A stretch of 64,000 bases of DNA, taken from WHSW01 sp963729075 (GTDB taxonomy: Bacteria > Actinomycetota > Thermoleophilia > Solirubrobacterales > 70-9). Position 1 is the stretch's first letter. Each line of letters opens with the position of its first letter. A program made the translations under genes and the position numbers. The stretch is taken from NCBI GenBank assembly GCA_963729075.1, contig CAVSMU010000005.1:1-64000 (forward strand), read 5' to 3'. A model generated the notes under the pieces. The model was given only the letters and a program-made list of their open reading frames with translations, did no database searches and was not told where the DNA came from. Shown piece by piece: positions 50,754 to 58,466 of this stretch.

Positions 50754-51783
50754 GGCCGGGCAGGCTACTGACGGGATCGACGCGCCCAGGGTCGAAGAGT
50801 GGTTCCTCGCAAACGCCGGAGACGTCGAGCTGCCCCTTCGCTTCGAGCGGATCGCCGGTGGCCGCTCGAACCTGACCTACTCGGTCGCCGACGCGGCGGG
50901 GCGCCGCTGGGCCCTGCGCCGGCCGCCGCTGGGCAAGCGGCTCGCCTCGGCCCACGACATGGGTCGCGAGTACCGGATCATCTCCGCGCTCGGCGAGACC
51001 CCGGTCCCCGTGCCGCCCGCGGTCGGCCTCTCCGAGGAGGGCGCGGACCCGTTCTACGTCATGGGCTGGGTCGAGGGCCCGATCCTGCGCTCCAAAGCCG
51101 AGGTCGACGCGTTTCCCGAGCCCGCCGACCGCCGGGCGATCGGCGAGCGGGTCGTCGACACCCTGGTCGCGATCCACGACGTGGACCCCGACCGCGTCGG
51201 GCTCGGCGGGCTGGCGAAGAAGGAGGACTACGTCGCCCGCCAGCTGCACCGCTGGCACGGACAGTGGCAGAAGCAGCACACGCGCGAGCTGCCGCTCGTA
51301 GACGAAGTTCATGACCGGCTCGCCGCCCGGATCCCCGAGCAGGGTCCGGCGACGATCGTCCACGGCGACTACCGGCTCGACAACATGATCCTCGCGCCCG
51401 ACGGCGAGATCGCCGCGGTCGTCGACTGGGAGCTGTGCACGCTCGGCGACCCGCTCGCCGACGTCGGACTGCTGCTCGTGTACTGGGGCGAGGAGGGCGA
51501 CGAGCTGGTCCCGCTGCTCGAGCCGGCGACGATGACGCCGGGGTTCCCGACGAGGGACGAGGTCCGCGAGTTGTACGCCGAGCGCTCGGGCCGTGACCTG
51601 GCCGAGATCGACTTCTACGTCGCGCTCGGGCTCTGGAAGCTCGCGATCGTGCTCGAGGGCGTCTTCGCCCGCTTCGCGGCCGGCCAGTACGGCCACGATG
51701 ACGCCGACGAGGGCGTCAAGCAGTTCGCGAACACGGTCGAGCGCCTGGTCGAGGCCGCCGACCGGGCCGAGGCGCGCCTCTGA
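50752..51783 (+). CDS. APH-fold kinase, ACAD10/ACAD11 kinase-domain type
   Basis: A 343-residue phosphotransferase with an aminoglycoside-phosphotransferase fold: the N-lobe GGRSNLTYSVADAAGRRWAL, the catalytic loop TIVHGDYRLDNMILAPDG and the metal site AVVDWELCTLGDPLADVG. This subtype occurs fused to acyl-CoA dehydrogenases in ACAD10/11, where the kinase phosphorylates the hydroxyl of 4-hydroxyacyl-CoA, and as LvaA-type proteins in levulinate catabolism. TATGCT at 50738-50743 is 8 bases before the ATG and inside the HAD gene; the ATG shares CATG with the HAD start. Confidence 0.82.
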   Translation: MAGQATDGIDAPRVEEWFLANAGDVELPLRFERIAGGRSNLTYSVADAAGRRWALRRPPLGKRLASAHDMGREYRIISALGETPVPVPPAVGLSEEGADPFYVMGWVEGPILRSKAEVDAFPEPADRRAIGERVVDTLVAIHDVDPDRVGLGGLAKKEDYVARQLHRWHGQWQKQHTRELPLVDEVHDRLAARIPEQGPATIVHGDYRLDNMILAPDGEIAAVVDWELCTLGDPLADVGLLLVYWGEEGDELVPLLEPATMTPGFPTRDEVRELYAERSGRDLAEIDFYVALGLWKLAIVLEGVFARFAAGQYGHDDADEGVKQFANTVERLVEAADRAEARL

Positions 51784-51805
51784 GCGTCCCCGCAATCAGC
51801 GGGGC

Positions 51806-52534
51806 TCAGGGCTTGATCGTGCGCACCCGCTCGCAGCGCCTCGTTCGGGGGTCCTGCCGGTCGACGAACGCCTGGTCGCGGCCGGGCCCGCAGTCGATCC
51901 GGCGATCGGGGTCGCGGTTGACCGCGCTGACGAGGTCGTCGCCGCCTCCGCCCTCGAACACGTCGCGTCCGAACTCGTCGAGCGCCCCGAGCAGGTCGTC
52001 ACCGCCCTGGCCGCGCATCACGTCGTTGCCGCCGAAGCCGTCGACGCTGTCGTCGCCGAGCCCGCCGCTCAGCAGATCGGGCCCCCCGCCGCCGTCGAGA
52101 TCGTCGCCGCGCCCGCCGCCGCGCAGGAGGTCGCCGCCCGCGCCTCCGACCAGGGTGCCGCCTCGCTGCGTGCGGCGGGCGAGCCGGAGCACGTCGTCGC
52201 CGTCGTTGCCCCGCACGCGGAGCCCGCCCCCGAACGCGGCCTCGCAGCGCAGCGCCTGCCGGTTCACCCGCTCGCACTCGTCGGGCCCGATCACCCGGCT
52301 CGCCCGATCGCGGATCGTGTAGCGATTGGCCTCCTCCTCGAACGCCACCGCGATCCGGTTGACGCCGCGGTCGCCCTCCACGGCGACGCCGGAGAAGCCG
52401 CCGAAGCGCCCGCCGCCCACCTTGAAGTCGACTGTGGTCGCCGCCAGCGCGGCGGGGCATCCCAGCACCAGCATCGCGAGGCCCAGCGCCGCCAAGCGAC
52501 GGGTGAGCGCGGACCTCGACGGGGTGCCGGGCAT
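51806..52534 (-). CDS. Secreted RTX-type calcium-binding repeat protein
   Basis: A 242-residue exported protein. A signal peptide (LTRRLAALGLAMLVLGCPAA) precedes a beta domain (DFKVGGGRFGGFSGVAVEGD) and, from about residue 108, a run of G-G-x-G-x-D nonapeptide repeats (GGGGPDLLSGGLGDDSVDGF, RGQGGDDLLGALDEFGRDVF) that fold into a calcium-binding roll. It ends in a short Cys-containing tail (DCGPGRDQ, RRCERVR). Stability or export aid is the usual role; no enzyme domain is present. The context suggests no partner. Confidence 0.8.
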   Translation of the reverse strand: MPGTPSRSALTRRLAALGLAMLVLGCPAALAATTVDFKVGGGRFGGFSGVAVEGDRGVNRIAVAFEEEANRYTIRDRASRVIGPDECERVNRQALRCEAAFGGGLRVRGNDGDDVLRLARRTQRGGTLVGGAGGDLLRGGGRGDDLDGGGGPDLLSGGLGDDSVDGFGGNDVMRGQGGDDLLGALDEFGRDVFEGGGGDDLVSAVNRDPDRRIDCGPGRDQAFVDRQDPRTRRCERVRTIKP

Positions 52535-52541
52535 GGGCCTT

Positions 52542-53837
52542 CTAGGCGGAGACCGGCGCCGGCGCCGCCGCGCGCGCAGCCTCGTCCTCCTTTGCCCAGT
52601 GGTTGAGCTCGCGACGGGCGATCACCATCTTGTGGACCTCGTCGGGTCCGTCGGCGACCTTGAGCATGCGGCTGAACCGCCACATCCCCGCGAGCGGGGT
52701 GTCGTCGGACATCCCGAGCGACCCGTGGACCTGAATCGCCCGGTCGAGCACGTCCATGACCACGTTCGCGGCGACGACCTTGATCATCGAGATCTCGCGC
52801 CGCGCCTCCTTCTTCCCGTAGGTGTCCATGCGCCAGGCGGCGTTCAGCGTCAGCAGGCGGGCCTGCTCGGTCTCGATCCGCGACTTGGCGACGAAGTCCT
52901 GGATGAACTGCTTCTCGGCCAGCTTGCCGCCGAACGCCTCGCGTGAGTTCGCGCGGCGGCACATCATCTCGATCGCCCGCTCGCAGGTGCCGATCGCGCG
53001 CATGCAGTGGTGGATGCGACCGGGGCCGAGGCGATCCTGGGCGATCACGAATCCCGCCTGGCGCGGGCCGAGCAGGTTGTCGGCCGGTACCCGGCAATCC
53101 TCGTAGCGGATCTCGCAGTGCCCCGGGCCGCCGTCGTGTCCCATCACCGGCACCGGGCGCACGAGGTCGAAGCCGGGCGCGTCGGTCGGCACGAGGATCA
53201 TCGAGGCGCGCGCGTACGGATGCGCGTCGGGATCGGTGACCACCATCGCGATCGCCACGGCGGCGCCCACCGCGCCCGAGGTGAACCACTTGTGTCCGTT
53301 GATCACCCACTCGTCGCCGTCGAGCTCGGCGCGGGTCTGAAGCGTGCGCGGGTCCGACCCCGCGACCTCGGGCTCGGTCATCGAGAAGCACGAGCGGATC
53401 TCGCCGTCCAGAAGCGGCGCGAGCCACCGCTCCTTCTGCTCCTCGGTGCCGTGCTCCGCGAGGATCTCCATGTTGCCCGTGTCGGGCGCGGAGCAGTTGA
53501 AGGCCATGGGCGCGATCGCGGGGCTGCGCCCCATCTCCTCGCAGAGCACGCCGTACTCCCAGTTGGTCAATCCCGCCCCATACCCCTCCGGCCCCGGACG
53601 CGAAGCGGAGGAGCCGGAGGGCGTTGATTCCGGCATGAACAGGTTCCAGAGGCCCTCCGAGCGGGCGCGCTCGCGGATCTCCACAAGGATCTCCGGGTAG
53701 GCGCGGTCGGAGTCGACGGTCACCTCGGCGTCGAGGGCGCGCAGCGCCTCGGCCTCGTGCGGGTAGACGTGCTCGTCCATGAACGCCCGGACGCGGTCGC
53801 GAAGCTCGGTGACGCGCGGGCTCAGGTCGAAGTCCAC
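52542..53837 (-). CDS. Acyl-CoA dehydrogenase (ACAD11-like)
   Basis: A 431-residue acyl-CoA dehydrogenase. N-terminal helices (LSPRVTELRDRVRAFMDEHV), the FAD/substrate signature SCFSMTEPEVAGSDPRTLQT, NGHKWFTSGAVGAAVAIAMV, and the C-terminal QVHGSLGMSDDTPLAGMWRF are those of the long ACAD10/11 type. A short insert, TPSGSSASRPGPEG, interrupts the usual run from MPES to YGAGLTN near residue 75 and is coded by a palindrome (described separately). With the kinase gene 750 bases away it may process phosphorylated hydroxyacyl-CoA (inference). Confidence 0.87.
   Translation of the reverse strand: MDFDLSPRVTELRDRVRAFMDEHVYPHEAEALRALDAEVTVDSDRAYPEILVEIRERARSEGLWNLFMPESTPSGSSASRPGPEGYGAGLTNWEYGVLCEEMGRSPAIAPMAFNCSAPDTGNMEILAEHGTEEQKERWLAPLLDGEIRSCFSMTEPEVAGSDPRTLQTRAELDGDEWVINGHKWFTSGAVGAAVAIAMVVTDPDAHPYARASMILVPTDAPGFDLVRPVPVMGHDGGPGHCEIRYEDCRVPADNLLGPRQAGFVIAQDRLGPGRIHHCMRAIGTCERAIEMMCRRANSREAFGGKLAEKQFIQDFVAKSRIETEQARLLTLNAAWRMDTYGKKEARREISMIKVVAANVVMDVLDRAIQVHGSLGMSDDTPLAGMWRFSRMLKVADGPDEVHKMVIARRELNHWAKEDEAARAAAPAPVSA
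53584..53621 (-). repeat. Palindrome coding for an in-frame insert in the acyl-CoA dehydrogenase
   Basis: CCCTCCGGC (53584-53592) and GCCGGAGGG (53613-53621) form a perfect 9-bp stem around a 20-base loop. The segment codes for about 14 residues (TPSGSSASRPGPEG) that break a normally continuous stretch of the protein, so it looks like an insertion. Its sequence is unrelated to the 89-bp element. Only one copy was seen in the window. Confidence 0.55.
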
Positions 53838-53885
53838 GAGCGCAGCCTAGATCACCGCCGGCGCCCCGTGGTTCGGGTCGGCGGG

Positions 53886-54827
53886 CTAGCCGGTGGCGGC
53901 GCTCGCCGGCGCGCCACGCCCCTTGGCGCGCCCGCGGGAGATCGCCTGGGCGGCGAAGAGCACGCCGATCATGATGCTTGCGACGGCGATCGCGGGGATC
54001 ACGACGCCGGGCGAGCCCTCCTTGGTGATGAGCGTGGTCCCGGAGGCGATCAGGACGACCGCGAGCGCGTAGCGCAGCAGCTTCTGCGGCGCCTTGACCG
54101 AGAGGTTGGTGCCGACGACGACCCCGGGCACCGAGCCGACGAGGATCGTCCCGGCGAGCAGGAAGTCGACGTTGCCGCCGAGCCAGTGCGCGAGCCCCGC
54201 GGCCCAGAGCAGGACCGCGGCGTGGAAGACGTCGGTGCCGACGACCCGCTGGGGCGTGAGGCGGAAGATCGCGATCAGGGCGATCGCGATCAGCGTGCCG
54301 CTGCCCGCCGAGGTGAGCCCGATGACGAAGCCGGTGACGATGCCGGTGACGACGGCGGCGATGATGTGGCGGCGGTAGAGGTGCATCGCCGAGCGCTCCT
54401 GGATCACGCCGGCGAGGAACAGCGAGCGCAGCAGGGTCGCGATGCCGACCACCAGCAGCGCGCCGCCGAGCATTCCGAGCACGACCGCGTCGAGGTCGTC
54501 GCCGTACTTCTGCTGGAGCAGCTCGATCACCCAGACGCCTGCGATCGCCGACGGCACGCTGCCCACCGCGAGCCAGAAGGCAAGTCCCTTGTGGACCGTG
54601 CCCAGCTTCAGGTGCTTCCAGCCGCCGACGGTCTTGGTCACGGCCGCGTAGAAGATGTCGGTGCCGATCGCGGTCACCGGCTGGATCCCGAAGACCAGGA
54701 TCAGGAGCGGCGTCATCAGCGAGGCGCCGCCCATGCCGGTCATGCCGACGAGCACGCCGATGCCGAACCCGAACACGATCAGCGCGGGGTCGATGCCAAG
54801 GCCGAAGATGGTTACGACTGGATCCAT
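53886..54827 (-). CDS. TauE/SafE-family sulfite/sulfonate transporter
   Basis: A 313-residue membrane protein with about eight helices. Both halves carry the family's glycine-rich motif: GVLVGMTGMGGASLMTPLLI at the start and FVIGLTSAGSGTLIAIALIA in the middle. The family moves sulfite, sulfoacetate or other organosulfur anions. It lies directly downstream of an Rrf2 regulator and near the sulfate-assimilation operon, which supports a sulfur anion as solute. Confidence 0.87.
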   Translation of the reverse strand: MDPVVTIFGLGIDPALIVFGFGIGVLVGMTGMGGASLMTPLLILVFGIQPVTAIGTDIFYAAVTKTVGGWKHLKLGTVHKGLAFWLAVGSVPSAIAGVWVIELLQQKYGDDLDAVVLGMLGGALLVVGIATLLRSLFLAGVIQERSAMHLYRRHIIAAVVTGIVTGFVIGLTSAGSGTLIAIALIAIFRLTPQRVVGTDVFHAAVLLWAAGLAHWLGGNVDFLLAGTILVGSVPGVVVGTNLSVKAPQKLLRYALAVVLIASGTTLITKEGSPGVVIPAIAVASIMIGVLFAAQAISRGRAKGRGAPASAATG

Positions 54828-54854
54828 GCGGACGGGGGGAAGTGAGATCCGTTC

Positions 54855-54893
54855 GGACCTAGTTCCCTTTGTGGACCGGCTTAGTCCCCAAAG
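54855..54893. promoter_or_regulatory. Paired repeats upstream of tauE, candidate Rrf2 sites
   Basis: Two imperfect direct repeats face each other end to end: GGACCTAGTTCCCTTTG (54855-54871) and GGACCGGCTTAGTCCCCAAAG (54873-54893). Each contains a dyad (for example GGAC-cggctta-GTCC). They lie 28-66 bases upstream of the TauE start and after the Rrf2 gene. Regulator binding is inference; I found no good promoter hexamers at the expected distance. Confidence 0.4.
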
Positions 54894-54964
54894 GCAGCGC
54901 CGGATGCTAGCAGCGCTCGAGCCGGAGCCGGCGTTCGCCGAGCGCCCCGCTCACCGGTGCCGGG

Positions 54965-55423
54965 TCAGCGCTTGATCCAGGCCTCGGGGTCGTTGAGGAT
55001 CGCGTCGATGCGCCACGGCAGGCTGTCCTCGGCGATGTCGGCGAGCGTGACGTTCTCCAGCACCGAGCGCAGCCCCGCGCGGACCGCTACCCACACGTCG
55101 CGCAGCTTGGTGGCCGGGCCGCCGTAGTGAAGGTCCTCGGGCGCGTTCTCGTGGATGTTGGCGAGCGGGCCCTCGACCGCGCGGATCACGTCGGCGACCG
55201 TGATCGAGGCGGGGTCCCGGGCGAGCCAGTAACCGCCCTTGGCGCCCCGGCGGGCCTGGATCAGCCGCGCGTGCTTGAGCTCGAGCAGGATGTGCTCGAG
55301 GAACTGCAGCGGGATGTCCTGCGAGTCGGCCAGCTGCTCGCCCTTGACCGGCTCGCCCTCCGGGCTCGCCGCCAGCTCGAGCGCCGCCCGCACCGCATAG
55401 TCGGCCTTGGCTGAGATCCGCAT
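54965..55423 (-). CDS. Rrf2-family transcriptional regulator without cysteines (CymR-like)
   Basis: A 152-residue regulator. The winged helix is textbook Rrf2: MRISAKADYAVRAALELAAS, IPLQFLEHILLELKHARLIQ and RRGAKGGYWLARDPASITVA. The protein has no cysteine, so it cannot hold the Fe-S cluster of IscR, NsrR or RsrR. Cysteine-free Rrf2 proteins include CymR, the master regulator of cysteine metabolism in Bacillus. The position between a TauE gene and a cys operon makes a sulfur regulator likely. Confidence 0.85.
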   Translation of the reverse strand: MRISAKADYAVRAALELAASPEGEPVKGEQLADSQDIPLQFLEHILLELKHARLIQARRGAKGGYWLARDPASITVADVIRAVEGPLANIHENAPEDLHYGGPATKLRDVWVAVRAGLRSVLENVTLADIAEDSLPWRIDAILNDPEAWIKR

Positions 55424-55494
55424 CCATCGATTTTCGCATCCGGGGTCAAGAATCCCGTCGCGGGTCGCCTCGCCGCTACCATCCCGCGCTCGCC

Positions 55495-56316
55495 ATGATC
55501 GACTTGCAGGCCCATTCGACCGTCTCCGACGGCCAGCTCGAGCCGGCCGACGTGGCCCGTGCAGCGGCTGAGGCCGGGGTCACGGTCATGTCCCTGACCG
55601 ACCACGACGGCATCGCCGGCGTCGCGGCGGCGACCGAGGTCGCGGAGGAGGCCGGGATCACCAACGTGCCCGGGGTCGAGATGTCCTGCGTGCACAAGTA
55701 CTCCGAGGACCTGCACATCTGCGGCTACTGGGTCGACCCGGAGCGCATCCGCCCCGCTTGCGAGCGCGCCCAGCAGGAGCGAGTCGACCGGGCGAAGGAG
55801 ATCGTCGACCGCCTGCGCTCCCACGGCGTCGACGTGACGTTCGAGGGCGCCGTCGCCCAGGCCGGCGCCGCCGATGCGATCGGCCGGCCGCACATCGCCA
55901 AGGCTGCGGGCGCAGGTCCCGACCTCGGCCCGTTCTTCGAGGAGTACCTGGTGCCCGGCGCGAAGGCGTTTGTCGCCCGGCGCTGGCCGACCGCCGAGCA
56001 GGCCGTCGAGCTGATCCACGACGCCGGCGGGGTCGCCGTGATCGCCCATCCCTACTGGGACGTTCAGGATCCCGACCAGGTCCGCGACCTGGTGGCAAGC
56101 CTCGTCCGCGATGTCAAGCTCGACGGGGTCGAGAGCTTCTACCCGCCGCACACGGCCGCCCAGACCAGGCATTGCCTCGAGCTCTGCGAGGAGTTCGGCC
56201 TCGTGCCGACCGGTTCGTCCGACTTCCACGGCCCGACCCACAAGACCTTCAGCCGCTTCGGCGCGTACGACACCTACGGGCTCGGCGAGCCGCAGGTGCC
56301 CGAGCGCCCCGGCTAG
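55495..56316 (+). CDS. PHP-domain phosphoesterase (nucleoside 3',5'-bisphosphate phosphatase type)
   Basis: A 273-residue metal-dependent phosphoesterase. Metal ligands appear in IDLQAHSTVSDGQLEPADVA, MSLTDHDGIAGVAAATEV, GVEMSCVHKYSEDLHICGYW, VAVIAHPYWD and VPTGSSDFHGPTH, the order of the YciV/TrpH group. Characterised members hydrolyse 3'-phosphoadenosine 5'-phosphate (pAp) and RNA 5' ends. pAp is a by-product of PAPS use, so its place beside the sulfate genes makes sense. TACCAT ends 12 bases before the ATG. Its stop shares CTAG with the cyclase. Confidence 0.83.
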   Translation: MIDLQAHSTVSDGQLEPADVARAAAEAGVTVMSLTDHDGIAGVAAATEVAEEAGITNVPGVEMSCVHKYSEDLHICGYWVDPERIRPACERAQQERVDRAKEIVDRLRSHGVDVTFEGAVAQAGAADAIGRPHIAKAAGAGPDLGPFFEEYLVPGAKAFVARRWPTAEQAVELIHDAGGVAVIAHPYWDVQDPDQVRDLVASLVRDVKLDGVESFYPPHTAAQTRHCLELCEEFGLVPTGSSDFHGPTHKTFSRFGAYDTYGLGEPQVPERPG

Positions 56317-57860
56317 TCGTCGAGAACCGGCTCGGCGAGGCGCGTCTGCTCGCCTCGGCCGCGCAAGGTGACGGTGCCGTCGAGCCGCCAGCGCTCGCTC
56401 TCGGGCTCCGACGCGCGTTCGAGGATCGAATCGGAGGCGAGCACGTGCCGGGAGCGCTCCTTGGCGAGCTCCGTCAGCCTCGCGGCCTCGTTCACCGGGT
56501 CGCCGATCACCGTGTACTCGAAGCGCCGCTCGTCGCCGACGTTGCCGGCGACCACCTCGCCCGCCGAGACGCCGATCGCCGCCTCGAGCCCCTCGACCTC
56601 CCGCGGCAGGCGATCGGCCAGCTCCCGAGCCGCCGCGAGAGCCGCCGACGGCGCCTGCTCGAGCGGGATCGGGGCGCCGAAGACGGCCAGCGCGGCGTCG
56701 CCCTCGAACTTGTTCACCCAGCCACCGTGCTCGTCGACGACGTCGACGACGAGGCCGAAGAAGGAGTTCAGCAGCTCGACCACCTCCTCCGGCGGTCGCT
56801 CACCCGCGAGCTCGGTGGAGCCGATGACGTCGGTGAACAACACAGCGACATCGCGCCGCTCGCCGCCGAGCTCGATGCCCTGGTCGAGCGCCGCACGGGC
56901 CACGTCCTCCCCGACGTGTCGCCCGAAGAGGTCCTGGATCCGCTCGCGCTCGCGCAACCCGGCGACCATGCTGTTGAAGCCGGCCTGCAGCTGGCCGATC
57001 TCGCTGGCGTCGTAGACGGGCACCTCGATGTCGAGCTCACCGTCCTGGACCTCCTGCACCGCCTTGCGCAGCGAGTTCACGGGATCCGCCACCGCGCGCG
57101 CGGAGAGCATCGAGAGGTAGAGGCCGACGGCGAGCCCGAGCCCCCCGACGGAGAGCACCACGATCGCCAGCTCGTCGCGGCTGAAGTCCTCGTCGATCAG
57201 GGTCGAGAGGGCCACCAGGATCAGCCCGAGAATCGGCACCGCGGTACCCAGCGCCCAAGCCAGCAGCGCGCGGCCCTTGACACCGGGCGCGAGGCGGTCC
57301 TCGCCGACGCCCGTGGCGAGCGCCCGCGCCGCGGTCGGCCGCAGCTGGCGCTCTGCGAGCAGGTAGACGAAGGCGGAGGTGGTGAGCCCCGCAAGCGCGA
57401 TCGTGAGCGCCACCCGTTCGCCGAGCTCGAGCGAGAAGAACGCGTTCAGGACGCCGAACAGGACGGCGGCCAGCGACCAGATGACCAGGTGGATGACGAC
57501 CAGCCGCCGCGGGCTGCGGAGCACGATCCGCCGCTCCTCGGCGGTCGGCGCGCGGTCCTCCTGGAGCCACGCGCGCCCATCGGCGAGGCGCCGGCTTCCC
57601 CACCGGATGCCGAGCGGGGTCACCACGAGGAAGAAGGCGACGAGCGCGATCACGTTTGCGATCCGGGTGGCGCCCGGCTCGTCGACCTCCGGGTAGGGAA
57701 AGACCCAGCTCGCGATCGCGTAGACGATCGCTGCGCCGACCAGGTTCGCGCCCACCAGCGAGACGGTGAGCAGAACCTGGGTTCGGCGGAGGAGATCGCT
57801 ACCCGACTCGTCCGGACGCGGGATCAGCCACGCTAGGCGCATCCGCTTCGGCGTGCGCAC
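56313..57860 (-). CDS. Membrane-bound class III adenylate cyclase with HAMP domain
   Basis: A 515-residue signalling enzyme: six membrane helices in residues 25-275 (LLTVSLVGANLVGAAIVYAI; IALVAFFLVVTPLGIRWGSR), a HAMP linker (ADPVNSLRKAVQEVQDGELD) and a C-terminal cyclase domain. Metal Asp residues are in VLFTDVIGSTELAGE and KFEGDAALAVFG; the purine-selecting Lys is the K of NKFEGD and its Asp partner is in YTVIGDPVNEAARL, which also gives the transition-state Asn and Arg. All catalytic residues for ATP are kept. The layout is that of mycobacterial Rv1318c-Rv1320c/Rv3645. Confidence 0.9.
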   Translation of the reverse strand: MRTPKRMRLAWLIPRPDESGSDLLRRTQVLLTVSLVGANLVGAAIVYAIASWVFPYPEVDEPGATRIANVIALVAFFLVVTPLGIRWGSRRLADGRAWLQEDRAPTAEERRIVLRSPRRLVVIHLVIWSLAAVLFGVLNAFFSLELGERVALTIALAGLTTSAFVYLLAERQLRPTAARALATGVGEDRLAPGVKGRALLAWALGTAVPILGLILVALSTLIDEDFSRDELAIVVLSVGGLGLAVGLYLSMLSARAVADPVNSLRKAVQEVQDGELDIEVPVYDASEIGQLQAGFNSMVAGLRERERIQDLFGRHVGEDVARAALDQGIELGGERRDVAVLFTDVIGSTELAGERPPEEVVELLNSFFGLVVDVVDEHGGWVNKFEGDAALAVFGAPIPLEQAPSAALAAARELADRLPREVEGLEAAIGVSAGEVVAGNVGDERRFEYTVIGDPVNEAARLTELAKERSRHVLASDSILERASEPESERWRLDGTVTLRGRGEQTRLAEPVLDD

Positions 57861-57914
57861 GCGCCGAGCTTAGTCCCGCTGCGACGCCACGGTCGCAGCG
57901 GGTCTCGCGCCGCG

Positions 57915-58466
57915 CTAGGCCGCGACGGCGGCCGGGATCAGCTCGCGCTCCCCGAGGTAGACGAGGATCTGCTGCGCCGACTCCTCCGGCGACTGCTGCT
58001 CGGTCTCGATCACCAGCTCGGGGTTCTCGGGCGGCTCGTAGGGATCCGAGACGCCGGTGAACTCCTTGATCTCGCCCGCGCGCGCCTTCGCGTACAGGCC
58101 CTTGACGTCGCGCTGCTCACAGGTCTCGACCGAGGCCTTGACGTAGGCCTCGACGAACCGCTCGCCCATCATCTGGCGCGCCTCGTCGCGGATCTCGCGG
58201 TAGGGCGAGATTGCGGCGGTGATCACCGGGACCCCGTTGCGCGACAGCAGGTTCGCGACGAAGGCGATCCGCCGGATGTTGGTGTCGCGGTCCTCCTTGG
58301 AGAACCCGAGTCCCTTGGAGAGGTTCTCGCGCACGACGTCGCCGTCGAGCACCTCGAGCTTCGAGCCGCGCTTGCGCAGCTCCTTGACCAGGTGGGTCGT
58401 GATCGTGGACTTGCCCGAGCCGGACAGCCCGGTGAACCAGAGGCAGAAGCCCGGCTGGTCACTCAT
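57915..58466 (-). CDS. cysC: Adenylylsulfate kinase
   Basis: A 183-residue kinase that phosphorylates APS to PAPS. P-loop CLWFTGLSGSGKSTITTHLV, the APS-binding LSKGLGFSKEDRDTNIRRIA and the lid YAKARAGEIKEFTGVSDPYE are intact. Its start overlaps the sat stop by 8 bases. With an APS-type CysH in the same operon, the PAPS made here may serve sulfation as well as, or instead of, reduction. Confidence 0.93.
   Translation of the reverse strand: MSDQPGFCLWFTGLSGSGKSTITTHLVKELRKRGSKLEVLDGDVVRENLSKGLGFSKEDRDTNIRRIAFVANLLSRNGVPVITAAISPYREIRDEARQMMGERFVEAYVKASVETCEQRDVKGLYAKARAGEIKEFTGVSDPYEPPENPELVIETEQQSPEESAQQILVYLGERELIPAAVAA

Noticed and set aside
54904..54932. Promoter for tauE based on TAGCAT on the - strand
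   Set aside because: No acceptable -35 at 16-18 bases; the hexamer alone is not enough.
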